Shown in pieces: positions 1-7,742 of a stretch of 43,599 nt of DNA. The DNA comes from a bacterium HR35 (lineage in GTDB: Bacteria; Patescibacteriota; Minisyncoccia; UBA6257; HR35). Position 1 is the stretch's first letter. Each line of letters begins with the position of its first letter. Both the position numbers and the translations under genes were made by a program. The notes below the pieces were generated by a model that saw nothing but the letters and a program-made list of their open reading frames with translations, was not told the origin of the DNA and made no database searches. The stretch is from contig BEIL01000005.1 in the NCBI GenBank assembly GCA_002898235.1, positions 1-43,599 of the forward strand, given 5' to 3'.

Positions 1-1440
1 TACAGCTAAAGCCAATGTTCTTAGTCCATTTTTATCTTCTTTTGCAAAGATCTCCAAACATTTATCATCTTGAGTTATTTTAGCAATTTCTTCAGGCGAG
101 CCTTTGACGATTTCGATAATTTCACTATTTACCTTAACAATTACTTTTCTTATTCTTTTAATTGGATCAAAGTCAGTGTCTTCAATTAACTGCCAATTCG
201 AATAATCTGGTAAATCTTTTATTTTTTCTAAAATTGCTTTCTCATAAGGACTAGCTTCTTGAGTAAAATAATAATCAGCTAAAAAATATTTAATAAACTC
301 TTCTTCGTTATCACTATTTATTCTTTCCAATTTTAATTCATTGGTTGTAATTGTTCCTGTTTTATCAGTACACAAAATTTCAATTGCTCCTAAATCTTCA
401 ATTGAGGAAAGTCTTTTAATAACCAAACCCTTCTTAGCTAATCTAACTCCAGCCAAACTTAAAGCTAAAACAGTCATTGTTGGTAAAAATTCTGGTACAA
501 TCGCAACAGCTAAAACAATTGAAAAAATAATGAGTTCTTGAAAATTTGAGTATCCTGGTTTAAGAAGATTAATGGTGATAACAATTAAAGCAATAATAAC
601 AGCAACAAAAGCAATTTTTTTGGCAAAATCATCCATCATTTTTTGATAAGCAGTCTCTTTGCTAATTTCAATTGTTTTTTTAGCAATTGAACCAAAATAA
701 CTTTCTTTGCCAGTCGCCAAAACAATACCTTCAATTTCTCCTTTAATCAAAGTTGTTCCTAAAAGAGCAATATTTTCTGGAACCACGGATTTATTCGGAT
801 TTGAAACGGATTTTTCTGATTTAACCACGGATTCATTCTGATTTGAAACGGATTTATCGGATTTATTATGATCTGCGTCAGTCTGCGCATTTTTATATAT
901 TTTATATATTGGCTCACTTTCGCCAGTAATAATTGATTCATCAACTAAAGCATCTTCAGCTTTTAAAATTCTAATATCAGCCGGAATTAAATAACCAGCA
1001 CTAACCTTAATATAGTCTCCAGGAACTAAATATTCAGCATCAATTTTTTGCCACTCGCCATTTCTTTTAACAAAAGCATAATTTTTAAAATAAGATAAAA
1101 GTTTTTCGCTTAATTTATTAACTCGATAATCTTGCCAAATAGCAACTAAAATTGAAAGAAAAAGAAAGAAGAAAATTAAAATTGTTTCCAATTCTGGTCC
1201 TTTGATTAAAAGAGAAAGCAAGCCAGCAAAAAAAAGAAAAATATTAAAAAAATTTAGAGCATTTCTTTTAATAATTTCTAAAAGATTAATTTTGAAAGAA
1301 ATAATTTTGTTCAAACCATAAATTTTTAATCTATTTTCAGCTTCTTCTGAACTTAAACCATCAAGAGAGGTTTTTAAAGTTGTTTCAATTTCTTTGATAT
1401 TTTTTTCTGAAAAATCCCTTATTTTCTCAAGATAATCCAT
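1..1440 (-). CDS. P-type cation-transporting ATPase (5' part; continues beyond window)
   Basis: An ion pump of the plasma membrane that couples ATP hydrolysis to cation transport. The reading frame runs from ATG at 1440 to the window edge (480 codons), so the nucleotide-binding half and the last membrane helices are missing. Visible parts: N-terminal cytoplasmic segment, two membrane helices at about residues 60-105, the actuator domain with TGES at 172-175, two more helices, an IVPEFLP membrane motif, and the phosphorylation site DKTGT with Asp359. PEFLP replaces the PEGLP of Ca2+ pumps and is nearer to the PEMLP of MgtA-type Mg2+ pumps, so the ion is uncertain. An unusual hydrophilic insert (residues about 185-220) follows TGES. 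It lies 11 bases downstream of ksgA and is probably co-transcribed with it. Confidence 0.9.
   Translation of the reverse strand, partial: MDYLEKIRDFSEKNIKEIETTLKTSLDGLSSEEAENRLKIYGLNKIISFKINLLEIIKRNALNFFNIFLFFAGLLSLLIKGPELETILIFFFLFLSILVAIWQDYRVNKLSEKLLSYFKNYAFVKRNGEWQKIDAEYLVPGDYIKVSAGYLIPADIRILKAEDALVDESIITGESEPIYKIYKNAQTDADHNKSDKSVSNQNESVVKSEKSVSNPNKSVVPENIALLGTTLIKGEIEGIVLATGKESYFGSIAKKTIEISKETAYQKMMDDFAKKIAFVAVIIALIVITINLLKPGYSNFQELIIFSIVLAVAIVPEFLPTMTVLALSLAGVRLAKKGLVIKRLSSIEDLGAIEILCTDKTGTITTNELKLERINSDNEEEFIKYFLADYYFTQEASPYEKAILEKIKDLPDYSNWQLIEDTDFDPIKRIRKVIVKVNSEIIEIVKGSPEEIAKITQDDKCLEIFAKEDKNGLRTLALAV
781..864. repeat. Two tandem 42-bp units inside the ATPase gene
   Basis: Units 781-822 and 823-864 match at 38 of 42 positions and both begin AACCACGGATT. 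42 is a multiple of three, so the ATPase frame stays open and gains two 14-residue units (SVSN..., residues 193-206 and 207-220). A sequence reading CTGCGTCAGTCTGCGC follows at about 872-887. The wording resembles dispersed repeats built from short AATCCG and ACGCAGA phrases. Confidence 0.85.
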
Positions 1441-1451
1441 TAGTTTTTATT

Positions 1452-2186
1452 TTAAAGCTGATTCTTAGAAAAAATTTTTTGAAAAAGATTTAAAAAATCA
1501 TCAAAATTTAAATCAAAAACCCTTTTTTCTTTATATTCATTAGGCAAAAGCGGTATTTTATTTTTTAATTTTTGGTTGGGTTTTTCAAAAATCTTTTTTA
1601 AAAATCTGGCAAATAATTCGGTTTCTTTAATAAGAGGTTGCGGATAAAAATTAATTTTGATAATTATTGAATCAACTTGAGGAACAGGTCTAAAATTTTT
1701 TCTTTTAATAATTCCTAAACTTTTTGTTTCTCCCCAAATTTTTATCCAAATACTCCAAAAACTATTTTTATTTTTTCCTAGAATTTTTTCACCAACTTCT
1801 TTTTGCAAAGTAAAAACCAATAACTGGGGATGATTTTCTAAAGTTAAAATTTTCCTAAAAATTTTTCCAGTAATTTTATAAGGAATATTTCCTGTTAATT
1901 TGAAATTGTTTTTTAAGTAAAATAAATCTGCTTTTAAAAAATCTTCGTTTTTGATTTCAACATTTTCAAAATAAGAAAATCTATCTTTTAAAAAAGAAGC
2001 TAAATTTTTATCTATTTCATAAATTATTAATTTTTTAGCTGAAGTTAAAAACTGACTCAATTCACCATGACCACCGCCAATCTCTACAATTATATCGTCT
2101 TTTTTAATTTCTAAACTTCTGGCAATTTTTCTAAGAATGGCTTTATTTTTTAGAAAAATTTGGCTAAATTTAATTCTTGTTTTCAT
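1452..2186 (-). CDS. ksgA: 16S rRNA adenine dimethyltransferase (KsgA/RsmA)
   Basis: Dimethylates two adjacent adenines in the 3' terminal hairpin of 16S rRNA during late small-subunit maturation, using S-adenosylmethionine. The N-terminus has the family FSQIFL segment (usually GQ.FL), the SAM-binding motif VEIGGGHGELS, and the substrate-adenine motif NIPY. At 244 residues it is slightly shorter than the usual 260-280, mainly in the C-terminal helical domain, which is very lysine-rich. It is divergent from the LysM/M23 gene, the two sharing the 2187-2261 control region. The ATPase gene follows at once downstream. Identification is firm. Confidence 0.93.
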   Translation of the reverse strand: MKTRIKFSQIFLKNKAILRKIARSLEIKKDDIIVEIGGGHGELSQFLTSAKKLIIYEIDKNLASFLKDRFSYFENVEIKNEDFLKADLFYLKNNFKLTGNIPYKITGKIFRKILTLENHPQLLVFTLQKEVGEKILGKNKNSFWSIWIKIWGETKSLGIIKRKNFRPVPQVDSIIIKINFYPQPLIKETELFARFLKKIFEKPNQKLKNKIPLLPNEYKEKRVFDLNFDDFLNLFQKIFSKNQL

Positions 2187-2210
2187 TTAATTTTTATTTA
2201 AGTTTTAGGT

Positions 2211-2216
2211 TATAAT
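2211..2216 (+). promoter_or_regulatory. Putative -10 box for the LysM/M23 gene
   Basis: A perfect TATAAT with GGT in front of it (G at the -14 equivalent), in the divergent region between ksgA and the peptidase gene. Transcription would start near 2223. An AAGGA at 2233-2237 is one of the few Shine-Dalgarno-like sequences in the window, but no standard start codon lies at a suitable distance from it. Confidence 0.55.
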
Positions 2217-2315
2217 AATTTTACACTTACCTAAGGACGAAAATAAAGCTTTAAAAGAAAAATTAGTACTTTTTCAAAGTTCTTAATTTATTTATCATTA
2301 TTTTTATTTTCTAAT

Positions 2316-3077
2316 TTGGTTCTAGCTCAGGATTTTCTTTCCCGAGAAGGATTTGATAATTTTAAGGAAAACAATTTTTTTTATTCTGATAAAAAAACAG
2401 AAATAACTCCTTTTGATGTTAGTGATGATGAAAAAATAATGAGTGATCAAGAATTATGGCAGATTATTAGTCAGAAGTTGAATCAAAAAACTTGGGATTA
2501 TAAAGTTAAAAGAGGAGACACTCTTTGGAGTTTGAGTAAAAAATTTAAAGTTAAAGTAGAAGATTTGATGATTTTAAATAATTTAAAAAGTGAAAAAGAA
2601 TTAGTTTTTGGAATGAAAATAAAAATTCCTGGCAATCCTCCAAAAATTGTTGAAACTGAAAAAAGCTCTCAACAAGTAGTTATTCCTGGTATTTTTAGAA
2701 AAAAATATGTAGCTGCTTTAGCCCAAGCCGGCGATCTTTTAATTCCTGTTTCTGGTTTCAATTGGGGCGAAAAACATGGTTATAATGCTACTGATATCGC
2801 TGCTCCCTGCGGAGAACCAGTTTATGCTGCCCAAGAAGGTTATGTAGTTATTTCTCAAGATGGTTGGAATGGTGGTTATGGAAATTATGTGGTTATTTAT
2901 CATCAAAATTTTTCAACTCTTTATGGTCATTTAAGTTTGAGAACAGTTGAAGAAGGTGAATATGTAGAAAAAGGAGATTTAATAGGTTATGTAGGAAATA
3001 CTGGCAAAACAAAAGGAGCAACAGGCTGTCATCTTCATTTTGAAGTTCGAGGTAGATCTAATCCGCTTCTTAGATAA
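2316..3077 (+). CDS. Exported LysM-M23 peptidoglycan endopeptidase
   Basis: Cell-wall hydrolase expected outside the membrane. Numbering from the TTG at 2316: LysM peptidoglycan-binding domain about 61-105, then a LytM/M23 zinc endopeptidase domain about 140-253 with metal and catalytic residues His154, Asp160, His205 and the HLH pair at 239-241; all are present, so it should be active. The TTG is the first standard start codon in frame, but the frame stays open upstream to a stop at 2244-2246 and encodes a basic, then hydrophobic stretch ending SNLVLAQ, a typical signal peptide and cleavage site. The true start is therefore probably upstream, perhaps a non-standard ATT at 2262, or a base is wrong. 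nusA follows under its own promoter. Confidence 0.85.
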   Translation: MVLAQDFLSREGFDNFKENNFFYSDKKTEITPFDVSDDEKIMSDQELWQIISQKLNQKTWDYKVKRGDTLWSLSKKFKVKVEDLMILNNLKSEKELVFGMKIKIPGNPPKIVETEKSSQQVVIPGIFRKKYVAALAQAGDLLIPVSGFNWGEKHGYNATDIAAPCGEPVYAAQEGYVVISQDGWNGGYGNYVVIYHQNFSTLYGHLSLRTVEEGEYVEKGDLIGYVGNTGKTKGATGCHLHFEVRGRSNPLLR

Positions 3078-3091
3078 ATCCAGGAAGTTTA

Positions 3092-3100
3092 TGCTATAAT
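3092..3100 (+). promoter_or_regulatory. Extended -10 promoter of nusA
   Basis: TGCTATAAT, a full extended -10 box. Only ten bases separate it from the nusA ATG at 3111, so the transcript should start within a few bases of the start codon (leaderless or nearly so). No good -35 box is visible. Confidence 0.65.
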
Positions 3101-3110
3101 TTTATGTATA

Positions 3111-4226
3111 ATGGTAAATTTTAAGCAAGTTCAAGGATATTTAGAAAAGATTGCCGAAGAATATAATTTGCCTTTAAATGTTGTAGAAGAAGCCTTTTTG
3201 TCAGCTTTAGCAACAGCCTATAGACGAGATAGTAATTTAAAAGAAGCAGTTATTCAAGCTAAAAAAAGTCCAACTGGTTCGATTAAATTTTATTTAGTTA
3301 AAAAAGTAGTTTGCGAAGAAGAATTAAAAGAAGTCCCATTTAATGAAGAAAAACATATTTTGTTAGAAGAAGCTAAAAAAATAAATCCTCAAATTAATTG
3401 TGGCGAAGAAGTTTTATTTGAACTTCCAGAACCACAAGATTTTACTCGAATAGCCGCTCAAGTAGCTAAACAGGTGTTAATTCAAAAGATAAGGGAAGCA
3501 GAAAAATCCTCTATTTATGAAGAATTTAAAGAAAAAGAAGGCAAGGTTGTTTCTGGGACAATTGAAAAAAAAGACCCCAATGGGAATATTTTAGTTAATT
3601 TAGGAAAAACTCTTGGTATTATGTTTAAGAGCGAAACTATTCCTGGAGAGAATTATAGACCTGGTCAAAGAATGAGGTTTTATGTTTATGCAGTTGAAAA
3701 TACTCCTCAAGGAGTAAAAATTTTTCTTTCTCGAGCCCACCCATTATTTATTCCGATGTTATTTACAATCGAAGTTCCAGAGATAGCTGATGGCTTGATA
3801 GAAATTAAAGGGATAGCTCGAGAACCTGGTGTAAGAAGTAAAATAGCTGTTTATTCTAAATCGCCTAATATTGATCCTGTTGGTTCCTGTATTGGTGCTA
3901 AGGGAGCCAGAATTATTTCTTTAATGAATGAATTAAATAATGAAAAAATTGATGTGGTATTGTGGGATGAAGACCCAACTAAATATGTAGCCAATGCTTT
4001 AGTGCCTGCCAAAGTACTTGAAGTAAAACAATTGCCTAAACGAACAATGCTAGTTTTAGTTGATGAAGCTAATTTACCTTTAGCTATTGGTACTAAAGGC
4101 CAAAATATAAAATTAGCTGCTAAACTTACTGGTTGGAAAATAGATGTAAGATTAGCTTCATCGCCTGAAAGTTTAATTGAGGGTGGAGTAGCTGAACCAG
4201 GGAATAATGAATCAACAGAGTCGTAA
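3111..4226 (+). CDS. nusA: Transcription elongation/termination factor NusA
   Basis: Binds RNA polymerase and nascent RNA to modulate pausing, termination and antitermination. Order of domains: N-terminal polymerase-binding domain (about 1-125), S1 RNA-binding domain (about 135-205, with the GKVVSGTIEK start), then two KH domains with the GSCIGAKGARI and AIGTKGQNIKLA GxxG loops. The 371-residue length matches the short NusA forms that lack the C-terminal acidic repeats of Escherichia coli; the last 20 residues are a low-complexity Glu/Gly tail. It heads a run nusA-ppa-nuclease with short gaps, so the three are probably one operon. Confidence 0.95.
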   Translation: MVNFKQVQGYLEKIAEEYNLPLNVVEEAFLSALATAYRRDSNLKEAVIQAKKSPTGSIKFYLVKKVVCEEELKEVPFNEEKHILLEEAKKINPQINCGEEVLFELPEPQDFTRIAAQVAKQVLIQKIREAEKSSIYEEFKEKEGKVVSGTIEKKDPNGNILVNLGKTLGIMFKSETIPGENYRPGQRMRFYVYAVENTPQGVKIFLSRAHPLFIPMLFTIEVPEIADGLIEIKGIAREPGVRSKIAVYSKSPNIDPVGSCIGAKGARIISLMNELNNEKIDVVLWDEDPTKYVANALVPAKVLEVKQLPKRTMLVLVDEANLPLAIGTKGQNIKLAAKLTGWKIDVRLASSPESLIEGGVAEPGNNESTES

Positions 4227-4245
4227 TTAAGTTTTTTAAAAAAAA

Positions 4246-4773
4246 ATGGATTTTAAAAACTTAAATAAAAATTTAACCTCTTTTGAAGAATTTTATGTTG
4301 TTATTGAAATTCCTAAAGATACAAGTGTTAAATATGAGCTTGACAAAGAAAATGGTTTTTTGAAGGTTGATAGATTTTTACATACAGCCATGGTTTATCC
4401 TTTTAATTATGGTTTTATGCCTCATACTTTAGCTGATGATGGCGATCCGGTAGATGTTTTGGTAATTTGTGATTTGCCGGTTTTACCTGGTTCGGTTATT
4501 AAGGTTAAACCAATTGGCGTTTTAATTATGGAAGATGAAGCTGGTTTAGATGAAAAAATTTTAGCTGTTCCAGTAAGTAAGATCGATCCTATTGATAGTC
4601 AATATCAAGATATTAATGAAATTCCAGAAGCTATTAAAAATAAAATAAAACATTTTTTTGAAAATTATAAAAGCCTAGAGCCGGGTAAATGGGTTAAAGT
4701 TAAAGATTGGTTAAACAGAAAAGAAGCAATTTCTCGAATCGAAAAAGCTTATAAAAACTATAAAGAAAATTAA
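4246..4773 (+). CDS. ppa: Inorganic pyrophosphatase (family I)
   Basis: Soluble Mg2+-dependent enzyme that hydrolyses pyrophosphate and so pulls DNA, RNA and aminoacyl-tRNA synthesis forward. The family signature [10 protein letters not shown] with its metal-binding aspartates is intact, as are the preceding [11 protein letters not shown] segment and the later KPIGVL and DEKILAVP stretches. The 175-residue length is normal. It starts 19 bases after nusA and its TAA overlaps the next ATG by one base (TAATG), which points to translational coupling. Confidence 0.96.
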   Translation: MDFKNLNKNLTSFEEFYVVIEIPKDTSVKYELDKENGFLKVDRFLHTAMVYPFNYGFMPHTLADDGDPVDVLVICDLPVLPGSVIKVKPIGVLIMEDEAGLDEKILAVPVSKIDPIDSQYQDINEIPEAIKNKIKHFFENYKSLEPGKWVKVKDWLNRKEAISRIEKAYKNYKEN

Positions 4774-5609
4774 TGCCAAAAATAGTAATAAAAAGTGATA
4801 AAACAAAAGAACCCTATAATGAAGAAAAGGTTAAAAATTCTTTAAAAAGAATTAATCTTTCAGATGAAGAAATAAATCAAATTTTGTCTTTGGTTAATTC
4901 AAAACTTCCAGAAGTAGTTACTACCAAAAAACTTTTTGCCTTTATTTTTCAACTTTTAAAAGCAAGAAAAGAACACTTGGCTTATAAATTTAATCTTAAA
5001 TCAGCCATTTTTCGTTTAGGTCCTTCTGGTTATCCTTTTGAAAAATTTATAGCTCATCTTTTTAAGGAATATGGCTTCGAAGCTAAACATAATTTATTTT
5101 TAAAAGGCAAATGCTTGATTTACGAAATTGATGTTTATTTAAAAAACCATTCTGAAATTTTTATTGGTGAATGTAAATTTCATAATCAAAAGGGAAGAAA
5201 AAATGATGTTAAAGTTGTTTTATATTCATATGCTCGTTTTTTAGATATAAAAGAGAACCCTCAACTAAAAGAAGAGGAGAAGAAAATTTTAAAACCATTA
5301 GTAGTCACTAATACTCGTTTTACTTCGGAGGCAATTGATTTTAGCGAATGTTATTCAATTAAATTAATTGCTTGGAACTATCCACCAGAAAATTCTTTAG
5401 TAACCTTAATAGAAAGAAAAAAATATTACCCCTTAACAATTTTTGATTTTTTGAACAACAAGATTCTTAATAGTCTTTTTCAGTATGATATTGTTTCTCT
5501 TGGAGATTTTTTAAATAAAGAATCAAATTTTCTAAAAAAAGTATCAAACTTAGATTTAAGAGAAATTGAAGAAATTAAAGAAAAAATTAGATTAATTTTA
5601 GGAGAATAA
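4773..5609 (+). CDS. ATP-cone domain fused to a PD-(D/E)xK nuclease-like domain
   Basis: Residues 3-85 look like an ATP-cone, the nucleotide-sensing module best known from ribonucleotide reductase and NrdR (start IVIKSDKTKEPYNEEKV). Residues about 86-200 fit a restriction-endonuclease-like fold: Glu90 in a helix, Asp120 in YEIDV, and Glu133-x-Lys135 in IGECKFH, the usual order of catalytic residues. The C-terminal 60 residues are helical and unrecognised. Proteins of this architecture are usually annotated as hypothetical or Mrr-like. Role unknown; a nuclease switched by ATP or dATP is an inference from the domains. It is the last gene of the nusA-ppa run. Confidence 0.75.
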   Translation: MPKIVIKSDKTKEPYNEEKVKNSLKRINLSDEEINQILSLVNSKLPEVVTTKKLFAFIFQLLKARKEHLAYKFNLKSAIFRLGPSGYPFEKFIAHLFKEYGFEAKHNLFLKGKCLIYEIDVYLKNHSEIFIGECKFHNQKGRKNDVKVVLYSYARFLDIKENPQLKEEEKKILKPLVVTNTRFTSEAIDFSECYSIKLIAWNYPPENSLVTLIERKKYYPLTIFDFLNNKILNSLFQYDIVSLGDFLNKESNFLKKVSNLDLREIEEIKEKIRLILGE

Positions 5610-5636
5610 AGCTTAAACTTGCTAATCATTTTGAGT

Positions 5637-5642
5637 TATAAT
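5637..5642 (+). promoter_or_regulatory. Putative -10 box for tRNA-His
   Basis: TATAAT preceded by AGT, so G is at the -14 equivalent. It ends 15 bases before the first base of the mature tRNA, suitable for a short 5' leader. No clear -35 box. Confidence 0.5.
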
Positions 5643-5657
5643 AATAAAAGTTTAATG

Positions 5658-5731
5658 GTGGGCGTAGCTCAATTGGTTAGAGCGGGGGCCTGTGGAGCCT
5701 CAGGTTGCCGGTTCGAGCCCGGTCGCCCACC
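5658..5731 (+). tRNA. tRNA-His (GTG)
   Basis: Cloverleaf folds fully: acceptor GTGGGCG with CGCCCAC, D-stem GCTC/GAGC, anticodon stem GGGGC/GCCTC around loop CTGTGGA (anticodon GTG), T-arm with GGTTCGAGCC. G at 5657 opposite discriminator C at 5731 provides the extra -1 G:C pair diagnostic of tRNA-His. CCA is not encoded. Confidence 0.97.
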
Positions 5732-5732
5732 C

Positions 5733-5761
5733 TTGACATAAACAGTGTTTTACTATAAAAT
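5733..5761 (+). promoter_or_regulatory. Putative sigma70-type promoter of the exported-protein block
   Basis: TTGACA at 5733-5738, 17 bases, then TAAAAT at 5756-5761. It begins one base after the tRNA-His discriminator base. Start of transcription near 5768 would leave a leader of about 57 bases before the ATG at 5825. Confidence 0.55.
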
Positions 5762-5824
5762 TTTAATAGCTAGATTGAAGTCGAAAATTTGTAAGCTTTT
5801 AAAAACTTAAAATATTTTTTAAAA

Positions 5825-6592
5825 ATGAAAAAATTTTTTTTAATTGTTTTTCTATTCTTAACTCTTTTAATTTTTAATTTTGTTCTTGCAGGTTACCAAC
5901 CTCCTTTTGGTGGAGAATATACTAATCTTTGCGGAAGTGGTTTAAATGCAAATTTTTATAGTTGTCCAGCTAGCTGTAATATAAATGAAGGTTGGTGTGA
6001 AACAAGAAATAATAGTGAATGGATTTATGTTTTTATTTGCGGAGGAAAAGTAAGTGAATGTCGCTCAGGTATGATGGGACCATTTCAGGGCAGACAATTT
6101 TTGACTTCTTTCGCTTCGGTTGGCTCGGATAAAACTGTTCAAATTGATGTCTTTGATAAGATTTGTAATACAAATAGCGGTTGGGTATGCGATTCATCAA
6201 ATTTGTTGGGTTATATTGTTTGGTGGTCAGGTTCTGGCGGAGGTGGTGGAGGTCAAGTTCAATGTAATGAAAATGAAGTTCAACTTTCAGTTTCTCCTAA
6301 TCCGGCTAATATTAACAATTTTATAACTTTCTCTGTTGTTGCCGGTGATGCTTCTACTTGGTGGCGAAATGAATTTTCTGGTGGAGTCAGTAATTGTTCA
6401 GAAATCAATTATGGTTGGAGTACCCGTTGTCAAGCTGTTTCTTCAGGTACTTTTACTTGGACAAGAATTTGGAGACATTGCGTTGGAAATATTAATAACT
6501 GTTCTCAAGAATGTCGTAAATCAATTACTTTTACAATTAGGGGCTTTCGTGTGCCAGTAGTCATTACTTTACCACCGGTCGTTACTTATTAA
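5825..6592 (+). CDS. Exported cysteine-rich protein with Ig-like domain and VITLPP tail
   Basis: Function unknown. An N-terminal signal peptide (MKKFFLIV..., cleavage after VLA near residue 22) predicts export. The mature chain has 14 cysteines. A Gly-rich linker (GSGGGGGG) at about residue 140 separates an N-terminal Trp/Cys-rich half from a C-terminal Ig/PKD-like domain that opens with SVSPNPANI, the same opening as the PKD domains of the next genes. The protein ends PVVITLPPVVTY, almost the same tail as the next protein. First gene of a block of exported proteins; the next ATG follows after ten bases. Probably cell-surface or secreted. Confidence 0.8.
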   Translation: MKKFFLIVFLFLTLLIFNFVLAGYQPPFGGEYTNLCGSGLNANFYSCPASCNINEGWCETRNNSEWIYVFICGGKVSECRSGMMGPFQGRQFLTSFASVGSDKTVQIDVFDKICNTNSGWVCDSSNLLGYIVWWSGSGGGGGGQVQCNENEVQLSVSPNPANINNFITFSVVAGDASTWWRNEFSGGVSNCSEINYGWSTRCQAVSSGTFTWTRIWRHCVGNINNCSQECRKSITFTIRGFRVPVVITLPPVVTY

Positions 6593-6602
6593 ATAAATAA
6601 CC

Positions 6603-7277
6603 ATGAAAAAACTTTTTTTTCTCTTTTCAGTTGTTAGTTTAGTCTTTTTAGGTCAATATATTTTTTCAAAAAAACAAGCTGTTGCTCAAATGTCTTGCCC
6701 TTCTCAAACAACCTATGGTGATACTTGGGCCACTTTAGTGGGTGAAATTCAAGACAATGGTGGTGATCCTAATATTACTGCTTGGTTTGAATGGGGAACT
6801 TCAAGTTTTTCTTTATCTAATAGAACTCCAGATCAAGCTCTTTATGTTCCTAATCCACCTCAAAGATTTTGTACTACTATATCCGGTCTTCAACCTTGCA
6901 CTACTTACTATTATCGAGCAGCCTCTCGAAATAGTGGCGGAACAAATTACGGAGCTATTTATTCTTTTAGAACAACTTGTAATTTAAATCTTCAAGTTTC
7001 TTGTTATGCTTCTCCTAATCCCGCTAATATAGGTCAAACTGTTGTTTTTACAGCTAATGTTAGTGGTGGAACTGGCTCTTATTCTTATTCTTGGTCAGGA
7101 GCTTGCAGTGGTTTTTCTTCAACTTGCTCTCGTTCTTTTTCTTCAGCTGGAACATATACAGCTACAGTTACTGTTACTTCTGGCAATCAAACTCAATCAG
7201 CTTCTTGTTCGGTAACAATTAATCAACCAGTAAGACCACCGGTTGTTATTACTTTACCTCCGGTCACAACTTTATAA
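6603..7277 (+). CDS. Exported fibronectin-like/PKD protein with VITLPP tail
   Basis: Function unknown; likely surface or secreted. Signal peptide at about residues 1-29 (cleavage near VAQ), then a fibronectin-III-like domain (about 31-125, including CTTYYYRAASRNSGGTNYG) and a PKD-like Ig domain (about 128-205, SCYASPNPANIGQ to GTYTATVTV). Eight cysteines. The last residues RPPVVITLPPVTTL repeat the tail of the upstream protein. Both domains are copied almost base for base in the gene at 7743-9191, while signal peptide and tail differ. No membrane anchor. Probably co-transcribed with the flanking genes. Confidence 0.8.
   Translation: MKKLFFLFSVVSLVFLGQYIFSKKQAVAQMSCPSQTTYGDTWATLVGEIQDNGGDPNITAWFEWGTSSFSLSNRTPDQALYVPNPPQRFCTTISGLQPCTTYYYRAASRNSGGTNYGAIYSFRTTCNLNLQVSCYASPNPANIGQTVVFTANVSGGTGSYSYSWSGACSGFSSTCSRSFSSAGTYTATVTVTSGNQTQSASCSVTINQPVRPPVVITLPPVTTL
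6693..7215 (+). repeat. Direct repeat, copy 1 (523 bp)
   Basis: Bases 6693-7215 match 7833-8355 with two differences (6740/7880 and 7211/8351), at a constant offset of 1140. The copy covers the fibronectin-like and PKD domains; sequences on either side are unrelated. Confidence 0.95.
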
Positions 7278-7289
7278 AAAATTTAAAAG

Positions 7290-7703
7290 ATGAAAAAACT
7301 CTGGTTATTAATTTTAACTATTTTGCTTTTAACTAATTTTAGCTTTGCTGCTACTTGTCCTTCTAAGACTGTTCCGAGTTATCGCTTTATAACTTTTGTT
7401 GGTAAATTAGAAGGACTTGGAGGCGATAAAGAAGTAAAGGTTTGGTTTGAATATGGTACAGACAAAGATAAGTTAGATAAAAAAACAAAAGAATTAATTT
7501 TAAATGAACCTCAAATCTTTTGTTTAAGAGAAAAAGGTGTTAATCCTTGCACTACTTACTATTATCGAGCAGCTGCTCAAAACGCTGCCGGAGTAAATTA
7601 TGGTGAAATAAAAGAAATCAAAACTTTATGTAGAGGAAGTTTAAATCCGATAAATCTGATTAAGGAAAATTTTAAAAAATCTGCAAAGTGGATAATTTTT
7701 TAG
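7290..7703 (+). CDS. Small exported fibronectin-like protein
   Basis: Signal peptide (residues 1-20, cleavage after SFA), then one fibronectin-III-like domain that is a diverged paralog of those in the neighbouring genes: the CPS start, WFEYGTDKDKL and PCTTYYYRAAAQN stretch align, and the DNA for that last stretch is almost identical. Four cysteines. The PKD domain of its neighbours is absent; instead there is a 24-residue basic tail ending KWIIF. Inside that tail, bases 7643-7661 (AAATCCGATAAATCTGATT) share a 14-base run with the repeat in the P-type ATPase gene. It may be a truncated copy. Function unknown. Confidence 0.75.
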   Translation: MKKLWLLILTILLLTNFSFAATCPSKTVPSYRFITFVGKLEGLGGDKEVKVWFEYGTDKDKLDKKTKELILNEPQIFCLREKGVNPCTTYYYRAAAQNAAGVNYGEIKEIKTLCRGSLNPINLIKENFKKSAKWIIF

Positions 7704-7707
7704 GTTC

Positions 7708-7736
7708 TTGACAAAACACTTTAGATTTTTTATAAT
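7708..7736 (+). promoter_or_regulatory. Consensus sigma70-type promoter
   Basis: TTGACA at 7708-7713, 17 bases, TATAAT at 7731-7736: the only fully consensus promoter seen. Six bases separate the -10 box from the ATG at 7743, so a transcript would begin at or beside the start codon. It lacks the G at -14 found in most other promoters here. Confidence 0.75.
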
Positions 7737-7742
7737 TAAAAT

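Noticed and set aside
759-944. Minus-strand frame with repeated NPFQIR phrases
   Set aside because: It is the out-of-frame reading of the 42-bp units inside the P-type ATPase, whose own frame continues through the whole region.
5780-5824. Possible terminator hairpin (AAGCTTTTAAAAACTT) before the exported-protein block
   Set aside because: The stem is short and AT-only, with no GC core; it is not convincing as an intrinsic terminator.
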